Assembly (NCBI RefSeq): GCF_042643485.1
Contig: NZ_JBHRSJ010000004.1
Span: 1-64,000 of the forward strand
Reading direction: 5' to 3'
Source: Azotobacter bryophylli
GTDB lineage: Bacteria > Pseudomonadota > Gammaproteobacteria > Pseudomonadales > Pseudomonadaceae
Length of the DNA: 64,000 nt
Part shown: positions 53,272-62,521 of the stretch, one piece after another
How the letters are laid out: every line of letters begins with the position of its first letter
How positions within the stretch are numbered: the stretch's first letter is position 1
The notes under the pieces: generated by a model
The model's input: only the letters and a program-made list of their open reading frames with translations
What the model was told of the DNA's origin: nothing
Databases searched by the model: none
Program-made: the position numbers and the translations under genes

Positions 53272-55737
53272 ATGGACAGTCCAGCCTCCCCCGCCACCCA
53301 CCTCAGCCTGGCCATCGACGGCATGAGCTGCGCCTCCTGCGTCGGTCGCGTCGAACGCGCCCTGAAGAAGGTGCCGGGCATCGCCGCGGCGACCGTCAAC
53401 CTGGCCACCGAGCGCGCCGACATCGACTTCGCCGGCGCCCCCGATCTGGCGGCCGCCGTCGAGGCGGTGCAGCGGGCCGGCTACCAGGTGCCGGAGCGGA
53501 GCCTCGAACTGAGCATCGCCGGCATGAGCTGCGCCTCCTGCGTCGGCCGCGTCGAGCGCGCCCTGAAGAAGGTGCCGGGGGTACTCGAGGCCAGCGTCAA
53601 CCTGGCCACCGAGCGCGCCCGGGTCCGGGCGGTGCAGGGCGTCGACGGCGGCGCGCTGATCCAGGCCGTGGCCCGGGCGGGCTACGAGGCGAAGCTCGAC
53701 ACCGGCGAACGCGGCGCCCCGGATGAAGAAGCGGCGCGCCGGGCCTCCGAGCTGTCCGGGCTGCAGCGCTCCCTCGGCCTCGCCCTGCTGTTCACCCTGC
53801 CGGTGTTCCTGCTGGAGATGGGCGCGCACCTGATTCCCGGCATGCACCAGTGGTTGATGCACAGCCTGGGCACGCAGAACAACTGGTACCTGCAGTTCGT
53901 CCTCACCAGCGTCGTGCTGTTCGGCCCGGGCCTGCGCTTCTTCCGCAAGGGCATCCCCGGGCTGCTGCGCGGCGCGCCGGACATGAACGCCCTGGTGGCG
54001 GTGGGCGCCAGCGCCGCCTACCTCTACTCCCTGGTGGCGACCTTCGCTCCCGGCCTGCTGCCGGCCGGTACGGTGAACGTCTACTACGAGGCGGCGGCGG
54101 TGATCGTCAGCCTGATCCTGCTCGGCCGCCTGCTGGAGGCGCGGGCCAAGGGCCGCACCTCGGAGGCGATCAAGCGGCTGATCGGCCTGCAGGCGAAGAC
54201 CGCCCGGGTCCTGCGCGAGGGCAAGGCCGAAGAGGTCGCCATCGCCGAGGTGCGCGCCGGCGACTTGCTCGAGGTGCGCCCCGGCGAGCGCCTGCCGGTG
54301 GACGGCGAGGTGGTCGAGGGCAGCAGCTTCGTCGACGAGTCCATGATCACCGGCGAACCGGTGCCGGTGGAGAAACAACCCGGCGCTGAGCTCGTCGGCG
54401 GCACCATCAACCAGCTCGGCGCCCTCACCTTCCGCGCCACGCGGATCGGCGGCGACACCGTGCTGGCGCAGATCATCCGCCTGGTCGAGCAGGCCCAGGG
54501 CTCGAAGCTGCCGATCCAGGCACTGGTCGACAGGGTGACCCTGTGGTTCGTGCCGGCGGTGATGCTGGCCGCGCTGCTGACCTTCGCCGCCTGGATGGTC
54601 TTCGGCCCCGCCCCGGCCCTCAGCCTGGCCCTGGTCAACGCGGTGGCCGTGCTGATCATCGCCTGCCCCTGCGCCATGGGCCTGGCCACGCCCACCTCGA
54701 TCATGGTCGGCACCGGCCGCGCCGCCGAACTGGGCGTGCTGTTCCGCAAGGGCGAGGCGCTGCAGCTGCTGAAGGACGCCCGGGTGGTCGCCGTGGACAA
54801 GACCGGCACCCTGACCCGCGGCAAGCCGGAGCTGACCGACCTGATCGTCGCCGAAGGCTTCCGGCGCGGGGAGGTGCTGGCCCGCATCGCCGCCGTGGAG
54901 GACAAGTCGGAACACCCCATCGCCCGCGCCATCGTCGCCGCGGCCGAGGCGGAGAACCTCGACCTCGGCACCCTGGAACGGTTCGAGGCGGTGACCGGCT
55001 ACGGCGTGCGCGCCACGGTGGACGGCGTGCGGGTCGAGATCGGCGCCGACCGCTTCATGGCCAGGCTCGGCCTCGACGTCGGCCTGTTCGCCGGGGACGC
55101 CAAGCGCCTCGCCGAGGAAGGCAAGACGCCGCTCTACGCCGCGCTGGACGGCCGCCTCGCGGCGATCGTCGCGGTGGCCGATCCGCTCAAGGAAACCACC
55201 CCGGCGGCGATCCGCGCCCTGCACGAGCTCGGCCTCAAGGTGGCGATGATCACCGGCGACAACCGCCGCACCGGCGAGGCCATCGCCCGTCAGCTGGGCA
55301 TCGACGAGGTGGTCGCCGAGGTGCTGCCGGAGGGCAAGGTCGAGGCGGTCGAGCGCCTGAAGGCCGCCCACGGCCGCCTGGCCTACGTCGGCGACGGCAT
55401 CAACGACGCGCCGGCGCTGGCCGCGGCGGACGTCGGGGTGGCCATCGGCAGCGGCACCGACGTGGCCATCGAGGCGGCCGACGTGGTGCTGATGTCCGGC
55501 GACCTGGGCGGCGTACCCAAGGCCATCGCCCTGTCCAAGGCGACCATCGGCAACATCCGGCAGAACCTGTTCTGGGCCTTCGCCTACAACACCGCGCTGA
55601 TCCCGGTGGCCGCCGGCGCGCTCTACCCGCTCAACGGCACCCTGCTGTCGCCGATCTTCGCCGCCGGCGCCATGGCCCTGTCCAGCGTCTTCGTGCTGGG
55701 CAACGCCCTGCGCCTGAAGCGCTTCCGGGCGGCCTAG
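53272..55737 (+). CDS. copA: Copper-exporting P1B-type ATPase CopA with two HMA domains
   Basis: 821 aa. Two N-terminal heavy-metal-associated domains each carry GMSCASC (about residues 10-75 and 80-145). Eight membrane helices include the transport motif IIACPCAMGLATPTS (CPC). The cytosolic domains have ITGEPVPVEK (actuator), VDKTGTLTRGKPEL (phosphorylated Asp), KSEHPIARAI (HP motif) and GDGINDAPALAAADVGVAIG. It pumps Cu(I) out of the cytoplasm. The two HMA domains are nearly identical at DNA level over about 60 bases, suggesting recent duplication or gene conversion. Confidence 0.93.
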   Translation: MDSPASPATHLSLAIDGMSCASCVGRVERALKKVPGIAAATVNLATERADIDFAGAPDLAAAVEAVQRAGYQVPERSLELSIAGMSCASCVGRVERALKKVPGVLEASVNLATERARVRAVQGVDGGALIQAVARAGYEAKLDTGERGAPDEEAARRASELSGLQRSLGLALLFTLPVFLLEMGAHLIPGMHQWLMHSLGTQNNWYLQFVLTSVVLFGPGLRFFRKGIPGLLRGAPDMNALVAVGASAAYLYSLVATFAPGLLPAGTVNVYYEAAAVIVSLILLGRLLEARAKGRTSEAIKRLIGLQAKTARVLREGKAEEVAIAEVRAGDLLEVRPGERLPVDGEVVEGSSFVDESMITGEPVPVEKQPGAELVGGTINQLGALTFRATRIGGDTVLAQIIRLVEQAQGSKLPIQALVDRVTLWFVPAVMLAALLTFAAWMVFGPAPALSLALVNAVAVLIIACPCAMGLATPTSIMVGTGRAAELGVLFRKGEALQLLKDARVVAVDKTGTLTRGKPELTDLIVAEGFRRGEVLARIAAVEDKSEHPIARAIVAAAEAENLDLGTLERFEAVTGYGVRATVDGVRVEIGADRFMARLGLDVGLFAGDAKRLAEEGKTPLYAALDGRLAAIVAVADPLKETTPAAIRALHELGLKVAMITGDNRRTGEAIARQLGIDEVVAEVLPEGKVEAVERLKAAHGRLAYVGDGINDAPALAAADVGVAIGSGTDVAIEAADVVLMSGDLGGVPKAIALSKATIGNIRQNLFWAFAYNTALIPVAAGALYPLNGTLLSPIFAAGAMALSSVFVLGNALRLKRFRAA

Positions 55738-57197
55738 AGGCGGCTCCCCGCCCCGTCGCCCGGATACGCCTCGGGCTCGAGCCCGAGGAAGCGCCGCAGC
55801 GGCGGGATGCGCGACAGCAGCCCGCGCTCCAGGAGCAGGAGCAGCAGCATGGACAGCCCGAGCAAGGGCATGTACAGCCCGAGCAGCGCCAGGATGAGCA
55901 GCACGAGTGCCGGGTAGCGCGCCTCGGCCTTCGCCGGCGGCGCGCCCAGCACGCCCTGCGGACGACGGCGCCACCAGAGCACCAGGCCGCTGACGGACAG
56001 GATCACCAGGCCCAGGGTGACGAATACGCCCAGCAGCTGATTCGCCAGACCGAAGAGCTGCCCTTCGTGGGCCGCCACGCCATAGCCGATGACGCGGTCG
56101 AGCAGCGGCCGCTGCGCGAAGTCGACCCGCTTGAGGACGCTGCCGTCGGCCGGGTCGAGCACCAGGTTGACCCGCAGCGGGCGGTTGGCCGCGTCGGAAC
56201 GGGCGGTCCAGTTCGCGGCCTTGGCCGAGGGCGGCGCCAGCAGGACCGGTGCGGGTAACGCCAGAGCCTGCACCGCCGGGGCCAGGCGATCCAGCGGCCG
56301 GTAGTCCAACCGGGCAGCCGGCACCGGCATGTCATGCCGCATCCCCGGCATGCCGGCGTGTTCGTCGTGTATCGCCCCGTTGGCCGCCCGCCGCTCGGCC
56401 AGTTCGGAAGCCCGCCCGGTGGTCCAGTCCTGCTGCACCGGCTGGTCGGCCGCCCACTGGCGCAGGTCCCTCAGCGCGCCGCCCCAGAAAGTCGCCCAGG
56501 GCAGGCCGGTGAGGATCAGCAGCAGGGCGAAGAGCGAGACCCAGAAACCGACCACCGCATGCAGATCCCGCCAGAACAGCCGGCCGTCTCGGCCCAGCCG
56601 GGGATAGACGACGCCGGCCAGACGGTTGCCGCGCGGCCACCACAGGTAGAGGCCGGTGAGCAGCATCACCACCGTCCAGCAGGCCGCCAGCTCGACCAGC
56701 GCCGAGCCGGTCTCGCCGAGCAGCAGCTCGCCGTGCAGGTGGAACAACTGGCGGCTGAAGCGCTGGTCCTCGGCCACGCTGTGCAGTACCTCGGCGGTCA
56801 CCGGATCGACGTAGACCCGGTACAGCTCGTTGCCCTTGCCGACCAGCACCTGAGCGGCATGGGTCGGTCCCTCCGGCAGCTGGTAGGCGTTGAGCACCGT
56901 GCCCGGCACTGCCGCCAAGGCCGCCCGGACCTGCTCGCTGACCGGCCGTCTCGGCGCGTCGGCGCCGACATGGTTGTAGGGGGCGTCGAGCCAGGCGTCG
57001 ATCTGCGGCCGGAACAGATAGACCGAGCCGGTCAGCGACAAGGCCAGGACGAAGGGAATGCAGAACAGGCCCGCATAGAAATGCCAGCGCCAGATCAGCC
57101 GGTACAGGACGGCGCGGCGGGCTGCTCCCGATGCATGGGCGCTCGGCGACGGGGCATGGGATTCGTCGGGCCGGCGGGTGGCGGTCGTCGGTTTCAT
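55734..57197 (-). CDS. PepSY-domain membrane protein
   Basis: 487 aa from the ATG at 57197 (GAGGG upstream); an ATG at 57218 inside the receptor gene is possible. About four to six helices: RLIWRWHFYAGLFCIPFVLALSLTGSVYLF, then ELAACWTVVMLLTGLYLWWP, then FWRDLHAVVGFWVSLFALLLILTGLPW, plus two C-terminal helices. PepSY repeats (QLPEGPTHAAQVLVGKGNELYRVYVDP) lie between them. Such proteins beside TonB receptors are thought to reduce imported metal or siderophore. A His/Met-rich loop HDEHAGMPGMRHDMP suggests copper. It ends in a stop overlapping the copA stop. Confidence 0.85.
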   Translation of the reverse strand: MKPTTATRRPDESHAPSPSAHASGAARRAVLYRLIWRWHFYAGLFCIPFVLALSLTGSVYLFRPQIDAWLDAPYNHVGADAPRRPVSEQVRAALAAVPGTVLNAYQLPEGPTHAAQVLVGKGNELYRVYVDPVTAEVLHSVAEDQRFSRQLFHLHGELLLGETGSALVELAACWTVVMLLTGLYLWWPRGNRLAGVVYPRLGRDGRLFWRDLHAVVGFWVSLFALLLILTGLPWATFWGGALRDLRQWAADQPVQQDWTTGRASELAERRAANGAIHDEHAGMPGMRHDMPVPAARLDYRPLDRLAPAVQALALPAPVLLAPPSAKAANWTARSDAANRPLRVNLVLDPADGSVLKRVDFAQRPLLDRVIGYGVAAHEGQLFGLANQLLGVFVTLGLVILSVSGLVLWWRRRPQGVLGAPPAKAEARYPALVLLILALLGLYMPLLGLSMLLLLLLERGLLSRIPPLRRFLGLEPEAYPGDGAGSRL

Positions 57198-57207
57198 CGG
57201 GGAGCCC

Positions 57208-59646
57208 TCAGTAGTCATAGTTCAGGCCAACGAACGCGGTGCGTTGCGAGTAGGGATGCGGGCTGACGAAGTACTTCTGGTTGCCCAGGTTGTCCACCCC
57301 GGCCGAAGCGGTGAAATGCTGGCCGATCCGGTAGCTGGCCTTGGCGTCGAAGACGCTGTAGTGGCTGATGCCGCCATAGGTGTCGTGGTTGCGGTCGGTG
57401 TTCAGCAACGTACTGTAGGCGCCGCTGGAATAGCGGTAGCCCAGGGAGTAGGTCAGGCGTTCGTTCTGGTGGTAGGTGACCGTCACGCGGCTACGCCAGC
57501 GCGGAATCCGCGGGAAATTCCGGCCCTCGGCGGCGGGCACCTGGCTGTCCTTCTGCACCGTCGAGTCGGCGTAGGTGATGCTGCCGGACAGATCGAGCCC
57601 CTCGATGATCACGTCGTGCGCGTCCAGCGCGGTTTCGATGCCGCGGATCCGGGCGCGACCGATGTTCTCGATCTGCGTGAGATTGGGGCTGACCGTGGTG
57701 TCGGTCTGCGAGAACAGGGCGTCGCGGCGATTCTCCTGGAACAGCGACAGGCGCAGCAGGTACTGGCGCCAGCTGTACTGGGTGGTCCAGTCGTAGGAAA
57801 GCACGTCCTCCGGCTTGAGGTTGGGATTGTTCTGCACCAGCTGGTTGCCGCTGGTGACCTGCTGGTACAGCTCGGTGACGGTCGGATAGCGCACGGCGCG
57901 GCCGAAGGAGAAACGCGTCTGCAGGGCGTCGGTGACGTCGAAGGTCAGCGCCGCCTTGGGCGAGAAGTCGATGCGATGCTGGTTCGGGTACTTCGCCAGC
58001 GAGGGCGTGGTCTTGTTGTTGTAGTTGAAGCCGTCGAACGCCTGCCAGTGCTCCAGACGCCCGCCCAGGGTCAGGGTCCACTTCTCCGCCAGCGACCAGA
58101 CGTCCTGCAGGTACAGGGCCTGGGTCCGGGTTTCGCCGCCGGACTGGGCGCTCTTCTGGCCGCTGGAGCCGGATCGCCAGTCGTCCTCCTGGTAGGTGCT
58201 CTGCTTCAGCAGGTAGTCGTCGATGTGGTAGCCGAAGGTGATCTCGTGATCCTGGTCGAACAGCGGCTCCGGCCGCCAGATGCCGCGCAGCTCGCCGGTC
58301 TGCCAGCCGGTGCCGTCCTGTACCTGTCTGCTCCCCGCCTGGCTCTGGCCGTAGTTGGAGGCCGAGCGCGACACCTCGTTGATGAAGCGGTAGTTGCTGT
58401 AGGCCACGTGCCAGTCGAACGGGCCGTGGGTATGGCTATCCAGCGACAGGGCGTTGAGGATGTGCAGCTCGTCGGTCTCGCCCGGGTTGAGGCCGGAAAC
58501 CGTGTAGGCGTGGCCGCCTATGTTCACCGAGCCGTTGTAGAAGGTCTGGCCGGTCGCGCTGTTCTTCAGGTAGCTGTCGACGTCGGTACGGGACTGGTCC
58601 GACCACAGGCCGAGGGTGTAGGTCGCGGTGATGTCCGGGTTGATGTCCCAGCCCAGCTTGATCTTGCCCTGGTCCTGGATGCTGTGGTCGATGGCGTAGG
58701 CGCCGAACACCAGGCGCTGCCTGCCGTTCTGGTCGGTGTCCTGGTAGGCGCCGCTGACGGCCGTGGCGCTGGCCCCGGCGGCCTTGCTCGACAGCGCGGC
58801 GGTGGAAAAGCTCATCGGGTGTCCCTGGGCGTCCAGGTGGTTGAAGGAGGTCCAGATCGAAAAGGGCCCGCGCCGGTCGCCGCCGGCCAGGCTGATGTTG
58901 CCGCTGCCGTAGTGCTCGCCCGTGCCGTAGAGATGGGAGTCCTCCAGCGAGCCGGTGATCGAGGCGTGGAACTCGGGCTTGGTCGGCGTGCGGGTTTCCA
59001 GGGTCACCACGCCGCCCATGGAGTTGCCCGGATACAGGGCGCTGAACGGGCCGTACATCACATCGACCCGGGAGATCTCGCTGGGCGACACCAGCCCCCA
59101 GCGGGGCGGAAAGCTGTAGCTGTTGCCGAGCAGATTGGACAGCAGCAGGTCGTCGGCATAGAGCAGCGACTGGGCGCTGGAGACGGTGCCGGTGGTGCGG
59201 GTGGCGATGATGCCGTTGCGGTCGCCGACATAGCGTTCGCGCACCTCGATGCTGGGAAAGTACTTCAGCGCCGCGGCCGGGGTCATCAGGTTCACGGTGT
59301 CGCGGATCTGCTGGGCCGTACGGCTTTCCACCACCGCCGGAGCGCTGGCGATCGCCGGCGGCAGCGGATGGCCTTCTGAGGACTGGCCTTCCGCGGTGAT
59401 GACATCGCCCGACAGGGTGACCGGTTCCTGCTCGGACTCCGCCAGCGGCGCCTGGTCGGCGGCTTCGCTCGTCGGGCGGGCGGCCTCGGCGCGCACCGGT
59501 ACGGCGACGGGCAGCAGCATCAGGCCGGTGGCCAGGGCGCAGAGCATCGCCGAGCCGAGCAGCGGCGGCATCGGCGGCCTGCCATGGAGGTTGGCTGTTC
59601 GCAGGGGAAGCAAGGGATTCCCCCACGGGATCAAGGGTTCGGGCAT
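57208..59646 (-). CDS. TonB-dependent receptor, probably copper or metal-related
   Basis: About 812 aa from the ATG at 59646; an ATG at 59571 just before the hydrophobic signal (PPLLGSAMLCALATGLMLLP) may be the true start. The plug domain has RTAQQIRDTVNLMTPAAALKYFPSIEVRERYVGDR and YGPFSALYPGNSMGGVVTLETR. The barrel ends with FVGLNYDY and an aromatic C terminus, as expected for an outer-membrane protein. It lies between the PepSY protein and a DUF2946 protein, a set often connected with copper. The ligand is not proven and could be another metal complex. Confidence 0.82.
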   Translation of the reverse strand: MPEPLIPWGNPLLPLRTANLHGRPPMPPLLGSAMLCALATGLMLLPVAVPVRAEAARPTSEAADQAPLAESEQEPVTLSGDVITAEGQSSEGHPLPPAIASAPAVVESRTAQQIRDTVNLMTPAAALKYFPSIEVRERYVGDRNGIIATRTTGTVSSAQSLLYADDLLLSNLLGNSYSFPPRWGLVSPSEISRVDVMYGPFSALYPGNSMGGVVTLETRTPTKPEFHASITGSLEDSHLYGTGEHYGSGNISLAGGDRRGPFSIWTSFNHLDAQGHPMSFSTAALSSKAAGASATAVSGAYQDTDQNGRQRLVFGAYAIDHSIQDQGKIKLGWDINPDITATYTLGLWSDQSRTDVDSYLKNSATGQTFYNGSVNIGGHAYTVSGLNPGETDELHILNALSLDSHTHGPFDWHVAYSNYRFINEVSRSASNYGQSQAGSRQVQDGTGWQTGELRGIWRPEPLFDQDHEITFGYHIDDYLLKQSTYQEDDWRSGSSGQKSAQSGGETRTQALYLQDVWSLAEKWTLTLGGRLEHWQAFDGFNYNNKTTPSLAKYPNQHRIDFSPKAALTFDVTDALQTRFSFGRAVRYPTVTELYQQVTSGNQLVQNNPNLKPEDVLSYDWTTQYSWRQYLLRLSLFQENRRDALFSQTDTTVSPNLTQIENIGRARIRGIETALDAHDVIIEGLDLSGSITYADSTVQKDSQVPAAEGRNFPRIPRWRSRVTVTYHQNERLTYSLGYRYSSGAYSTLLNTDRNHDTYGGISHYSVFDAKASYRIGQHFTASAGVDNLGNQKYFVSPHPYSQRTAFVGLNYDY

Positions 59647-59754
59647 GTTGGCGAATCCAGAAATGGCGTACGACAAGGCTCGCCAGACGGCGTGGGTGCT
59701 AGAGCATCCCTGGCGACTGGCGTCGATGGACTACAGGTGTCAGCGCTTGCTGGA

Positions 59755-60150
59755 TCAGGCCGTGGGCGGCCCTCTGGAACAGACGTCCAGTGGCCTCAGT
59801 TCGGGAGCGGGAGGGGCTCGGCAGGATGGTCGTTCGGGGCGCGGCGGGGGCAGCGGGGGTAGCCCCGCCACGACCCAGGGCAGCGCCGGGTTGTCGTACA
59901 GCAGCGTGCAGTAGCCGCAGGCGGCGAACTCGTACGAGCCGGCGTGGCTGGCATGGTCGCCATGGGTCGAGTGCTCCATCCGCCGCAGGCCGTGGACGGC
60001 ATGCGCCTCCTCCTGCGAGAAGGCCTCCAGCGTGCGGGAAAAGGTCGGCGCGAACAGCAACAACCCCAGGGCGGCCAGGGCCAGCCAAGTGGCGAATGCC
60101 AGCCTGGCCTGGCGGCGCGACCGGGGCCTGCCCGCTCGACGTCGGTTCAA
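59755..60150 (-). CDS. DUF2946 family membrane protein
   Basis: 131 aa from a TTG. One N-terminal helix LAFATWLALAALGLLLFAP, then a His-rich segment MEHSTHGDHASHAG and ACGYCTLLYDNPALPW with a CxxC pair, the core of DUF2946. A proline-rich tail follows. These small proteins accompany copper-handling TonB and PepSY genes; a metal-binding periplasmic role is likely. The TTG overlaps the stop of a 38-codon open frame (TTGA), so it may be translated by coupling. Confidence 0.75.
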   Translation of the reverse strand: MNRRRAGRPRSRRQARLAFATWLALAALGLLLFAPTFSRTLEAFSQEEAHAVHGLRRMEHSTHGDHASHAGSYEFAACGYCTLLYDNPALPWVVAGLPPLPPPRPERPSCRAPPAPELRPLDVCSRGPPTA

Positions 60151-60263
60151 CGGGGGAACGCCCCGGATGCGGAGCCCATGCCGGACGGACGGGGACCGCC
60201 GGTGGCCGGCGACATTGCCGGGAAGGCGGTCGGGGTCCTGCGCGTCGTCTCTCCAGGCACCAT
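60147..60263 (-). CDS. Possible 38-aa leader peptide before the DUF2946 gene
   Basis: An ATG at 60263 follows AGGAG at about ten bases, and the frame (MVPGETTRRTPTAFPAMSP...) ends in TGA overlapping the DUF2946 TTG. It has no known domain and no membrane segment. It could be a coupling or regulatory leader, or simply chance in high-GC DNA. Confidence 0.3.
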   Translation of the reverse strand: MVPGETTRRTPTAFPAMSPATGGPRPSGMGSASGAFPR

Positions 60264-60448
60264 GGGAAATTCTCCTGAGCTACCGGTCGCCTCGGCCCGG
60301 GGCGGTTTTCTGCTGCGCTCGCCGGCGCTGGGCGGTTGTTTCGCCCGTGCCGGGGATGGCGTCCGTACTTCCTAGATTAGAGCCTTCATGGCGCCAGCAC
60401 TTGCCAAGGCGTCGAAAGAAGCGGCTCCTGGCGGTGCAGTCCAGTCAC

Positions 60449-60496
60449 TGCATGAATGATATTTTTTACTATATGAAACGAATATTCATTCATGCA
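60449..60496. promoter_or_regulatory. AT-rich inverted repeat in the DUF2946/permease gap
   Basis: TGCATGAATGA (60449-60459) and TCATTCATGCA (60486-60496) are perfect 11-bp arms 26 bases apart, in an AT-rich patch unlike the surroundings. It may be an operator for the minus-strand TonB/DUF2946 unit. Weak resemblance to Fur-like boxes (AATGATATT) is noted. The rest of the 654-base gap 60151-60804 holds only the sigma-54 site at 60726 and no gene I can support besides the small leader frame. Confidence 0.5.
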
Positions 60497-60725
60497 TGTT
60501 TTCGATCAAGTTTTGCAGCCAGGACCAAACAGCCACGATGCGGCTCATAGCGGGCATCGCCCCATCGGGGAGCACTCACTTTTCCCCGCGCCATGTTTTG
60601 GCTCAGGCTTGCGCAAAGCGGAGAGTCGCCGTGCTGGCCGCTTTTCCAGCATCCCTGTTTTTCTCACCGAGAATCAGTACGTTATGGACGGCCGATGAAA
60701 CCGGCAGGAGAAAAAGCTAAGCAAG

Positions 60726-60741
60726 TGGTCAACTTTTTGCA
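60726..60741 (+). promoter_or_regulatory. Sigma-54 promoter of the urate/xanthine permease gene
   Basis: TGGTCAACTTTTTGCA matches the RpoN consensus with correct GG/GC spacing. It shares GGTCA, one variable base, then CTTTTTGCAGA with the site at 26111, and both continue into a GCAGG sequence. It lies 64 bases before the permease ATG. Confidence 0.8.
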
Positions 60742-60804
60742 GAGGCAGGGGCAACCGCCCAGCCAGGCACCGAGCCTGCTGCCGCCCCTGCCGAGGTGAC
60801 CTCC

Positions 60805-62175
60805 ATGCAAGACCAGTCCCCCGTCGAGCTGCTCTACGGACTCGACGACCGCCCCGCGCCGCTGCCGGCGCTCTTCGCCGCCCTGCAGCACCTGCTCGCC
60901 AGCTTCGTCGGGGTGATCACCCCACCCCTCGTGATCGGCGCGGCGCTCGGCCTGGGCGAGCAGCTGCCCTACCTGATCAGCATGGCACTGATGGTCTCCG
61001 GCGTCGGCACCTTCATCCAGGCCCGCCGGCCGTTCGGCATCGGCGCCGGGATGATCTGCCTGCAGGGCACCAGCTTCGCCTTCCTCGGCACGGTGCTCTC
61101 GGCCGGAATGCTGGTCAAGAGCCGCGGCGGCGGCCCGGAGGAGATCCTGGCGATGATCTTCGGCGTGTGCTTCTTCGGCGCCTTCGTGCAGGTGCTGCTC
61201 AGCCGCTGCATCGGCGCGCTGCAACGGCTGGTCACGCCGCTGACCACCGGCATCGTCATCACCCTGATCGGCGTCAGCCTGATCAAGGTCGGCATCACCG
61301 ACCTCGGCGGCGGCTTCAAGGCCCCGGACTTCGGCGCCCCGCGCAACCTGGCCCTGGGCGCGCTGGTGTTCCTGCTGATCCTCCTGCTGAACCGCTCGCG
61401 GCAGCCCTGGCTGCGCCTCTCGGCGATCGTCGTCGGCCTGGCGGTGGGCAGCCTGGCAGCCTGGGTCAGCGGCAAGCTGGTGCCGCAGCCGCTGCCCGAC
61501 CTGCCGTTGGTCAGCGTGCCGCAGCCGTTCCGCTACGGTTTCGCCTTCGACTGGACGGCCTTCGTGCCGGTGGCGCTGGTCTACGTCATCAGCACCATCG
61601 AGACGGTCGGCGACCTCACCGCCAACTGCATGCTATCGCGCCAGCCCATCGAGGGGCCGGGCTACCTCGAGCGGCTCAAGGGCGGCGTGCTCGGCGACGG
61701 GATCAGCTGCCTGATCGCCGCCACCTTCAGCGCCTTTCCCAACACCACCTTCGCGCAGAACAACGGGGTGATCCAGATGACCGGCGTGGCCAGCCGCCAT
61801 GTCGGCCTCTACATCGGCGCCCTGCTCTTCGCCCTCGGCCTGTTCCCGCTGCTCGGCGCGGTGCTGCAGCAGATTCCCAAGCCGGTGCTGGGCGGCGCCA
61901 CCCTGATCATGTTCGGCAGCGTCGCCGCCGCCGGCATCCGCATCCTCGCCGGCACCCGCCTGGACCGCCGCAGCATGCTGATCATCGCCGCCTCCTTCGG
62001 CGTCGGTCTGGGCATCGCCGCGCAGCCGCAACTGCTGCAGCAGATGCCCCGGCTGGTGCAGAACCTGTTCGACTCGGCGATCACCTCGGGCGGCCTGACC
62101 GCCATCCTGCTCGACCTGCTGCTGCCGCGGGAGCACGGCGAACCCGCCGCCGTGACCGGTGCGCGACGCGTCTGA
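60805..62175 (+). CDS. NCS2-family urate/xanthine permease
   Basis: 456 aa from the ATG with GAGGTGA upstream (a GTG three codons earlier is too close to the ribosome-binding site). About 12-14 helices; LLASFVGVITPPLVIGAALG, then GMICLQGTSFAFLG, then TIETVGDLTANCMLSRQP and AFPNTTFAQNNGVIQMTGVASRHVG are the NCS2 purine signatures, including the Glu and the NxN region. It imports urate and/or xanthine with protons. It is likely part of the purine regulon, given the promoter shared with the other purine units. Confidence 0.9.
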   Translation: MQDQSPVELLYGLDDRPAPLPALFAALQHLLASFVGVITPPLVIGAALGLGEQLPYLISMALMVSGVGTFIQARRPFGIGAGMICLQGTSFAFLGTVLSAGMLVKSRGGGPEEILAMIFGVCFFGAFVQVLLSRCIGALQRLVTPLTTGIVITLIGVSLIKVGITDLGGGFKAPDFGAPRNLALGALVFLLILLLNRSRQPWLRLSAIVVGLAVGSLAAWVSGKLVPQPLPDLPLVSVPQPFRYGFAFDWTAFVPVALVYVISTIETVGDLTANCMLSRQPIEGPGYLERLKGGVLGDGISCLIAATFSAFPNTTFAQNNGVIQMTGVASRHVGLYIGALLFALGLFPLLGAVLQQIPKPVLGGATLIMFGSVAAAGIRILAGTRLDRRSMLIIAASFGVGLGIAAQPQLLQQMPRLVQNLFDSAITSGGLTAILLDLLLPREHGEPAAVTGARRV

Positions 62176-62290
62176 GCGCAGGCGCAATCCGCGTATCCGG
62201 CGGCCCCGACGATTTCGATGTCTTGACCCGGCCAGCGACGAATCGGCGCCGCCTGGGGCGATGGGGCCACCGGACGGCGGCCCCGGGGAG

Positions 62291-62485
62291 TCAGAGAGAG
62301 CCTTTCCGGCCCGACTGCGAGCGCAGTGCCCGCAGGGAAGCGATGCGCCCGCTCATATAGCGGATCAGCTCGGCGATGGTCTCGTCCCGCGGTGCGAGAC
62401 GGCCGGCGCCGCGTCCCGCCCCCTCCCGGCGGCAAGTCCGCCGTCTCTGTTCGGCCCTGTAGCGGGCCAGTTGTGCGATGGTCAT
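62291..62485 (-). CDS. Small basic hypothetical protein
   Basis: 64 aa starting MTIAQLARYRAEQRRRTC, with GGAGGA about ten bases before the ATG. Basic and helical, with no recognised domain. It lies between the permease and cheB, 37 bases after the cheB stop and on the same strand. It is probably real given the ribosome-binding site, but no function can be assigned. Confidence 0.5.
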   Translation of the reverse strand: MTIAQLARYRAEQRRRTCRREGAGRGAGRLAPRDETIAELIRYMSGRIASLRALRSQSGRKGSL

Positions 62486-62521
62486 GGTGTGTTTTTCCTC
62501 CAATCGAAAATGCATGCAAGT

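Noticed and set aside
53131..55974. Open frame of over 900 codons on the minus strand across copA
   Set aside because: It is antisense to the intact CopA ATPase, is rich in A, G, R, Q and has no fold or start signal.
60170..60375. Possible riboswitch before the DUF2946 gene
   Set aside because: The GC-rich leader can form hairpins, but none of the conserved elements of cobalamin, TPP, FMN or other riboswitches I know could be found.
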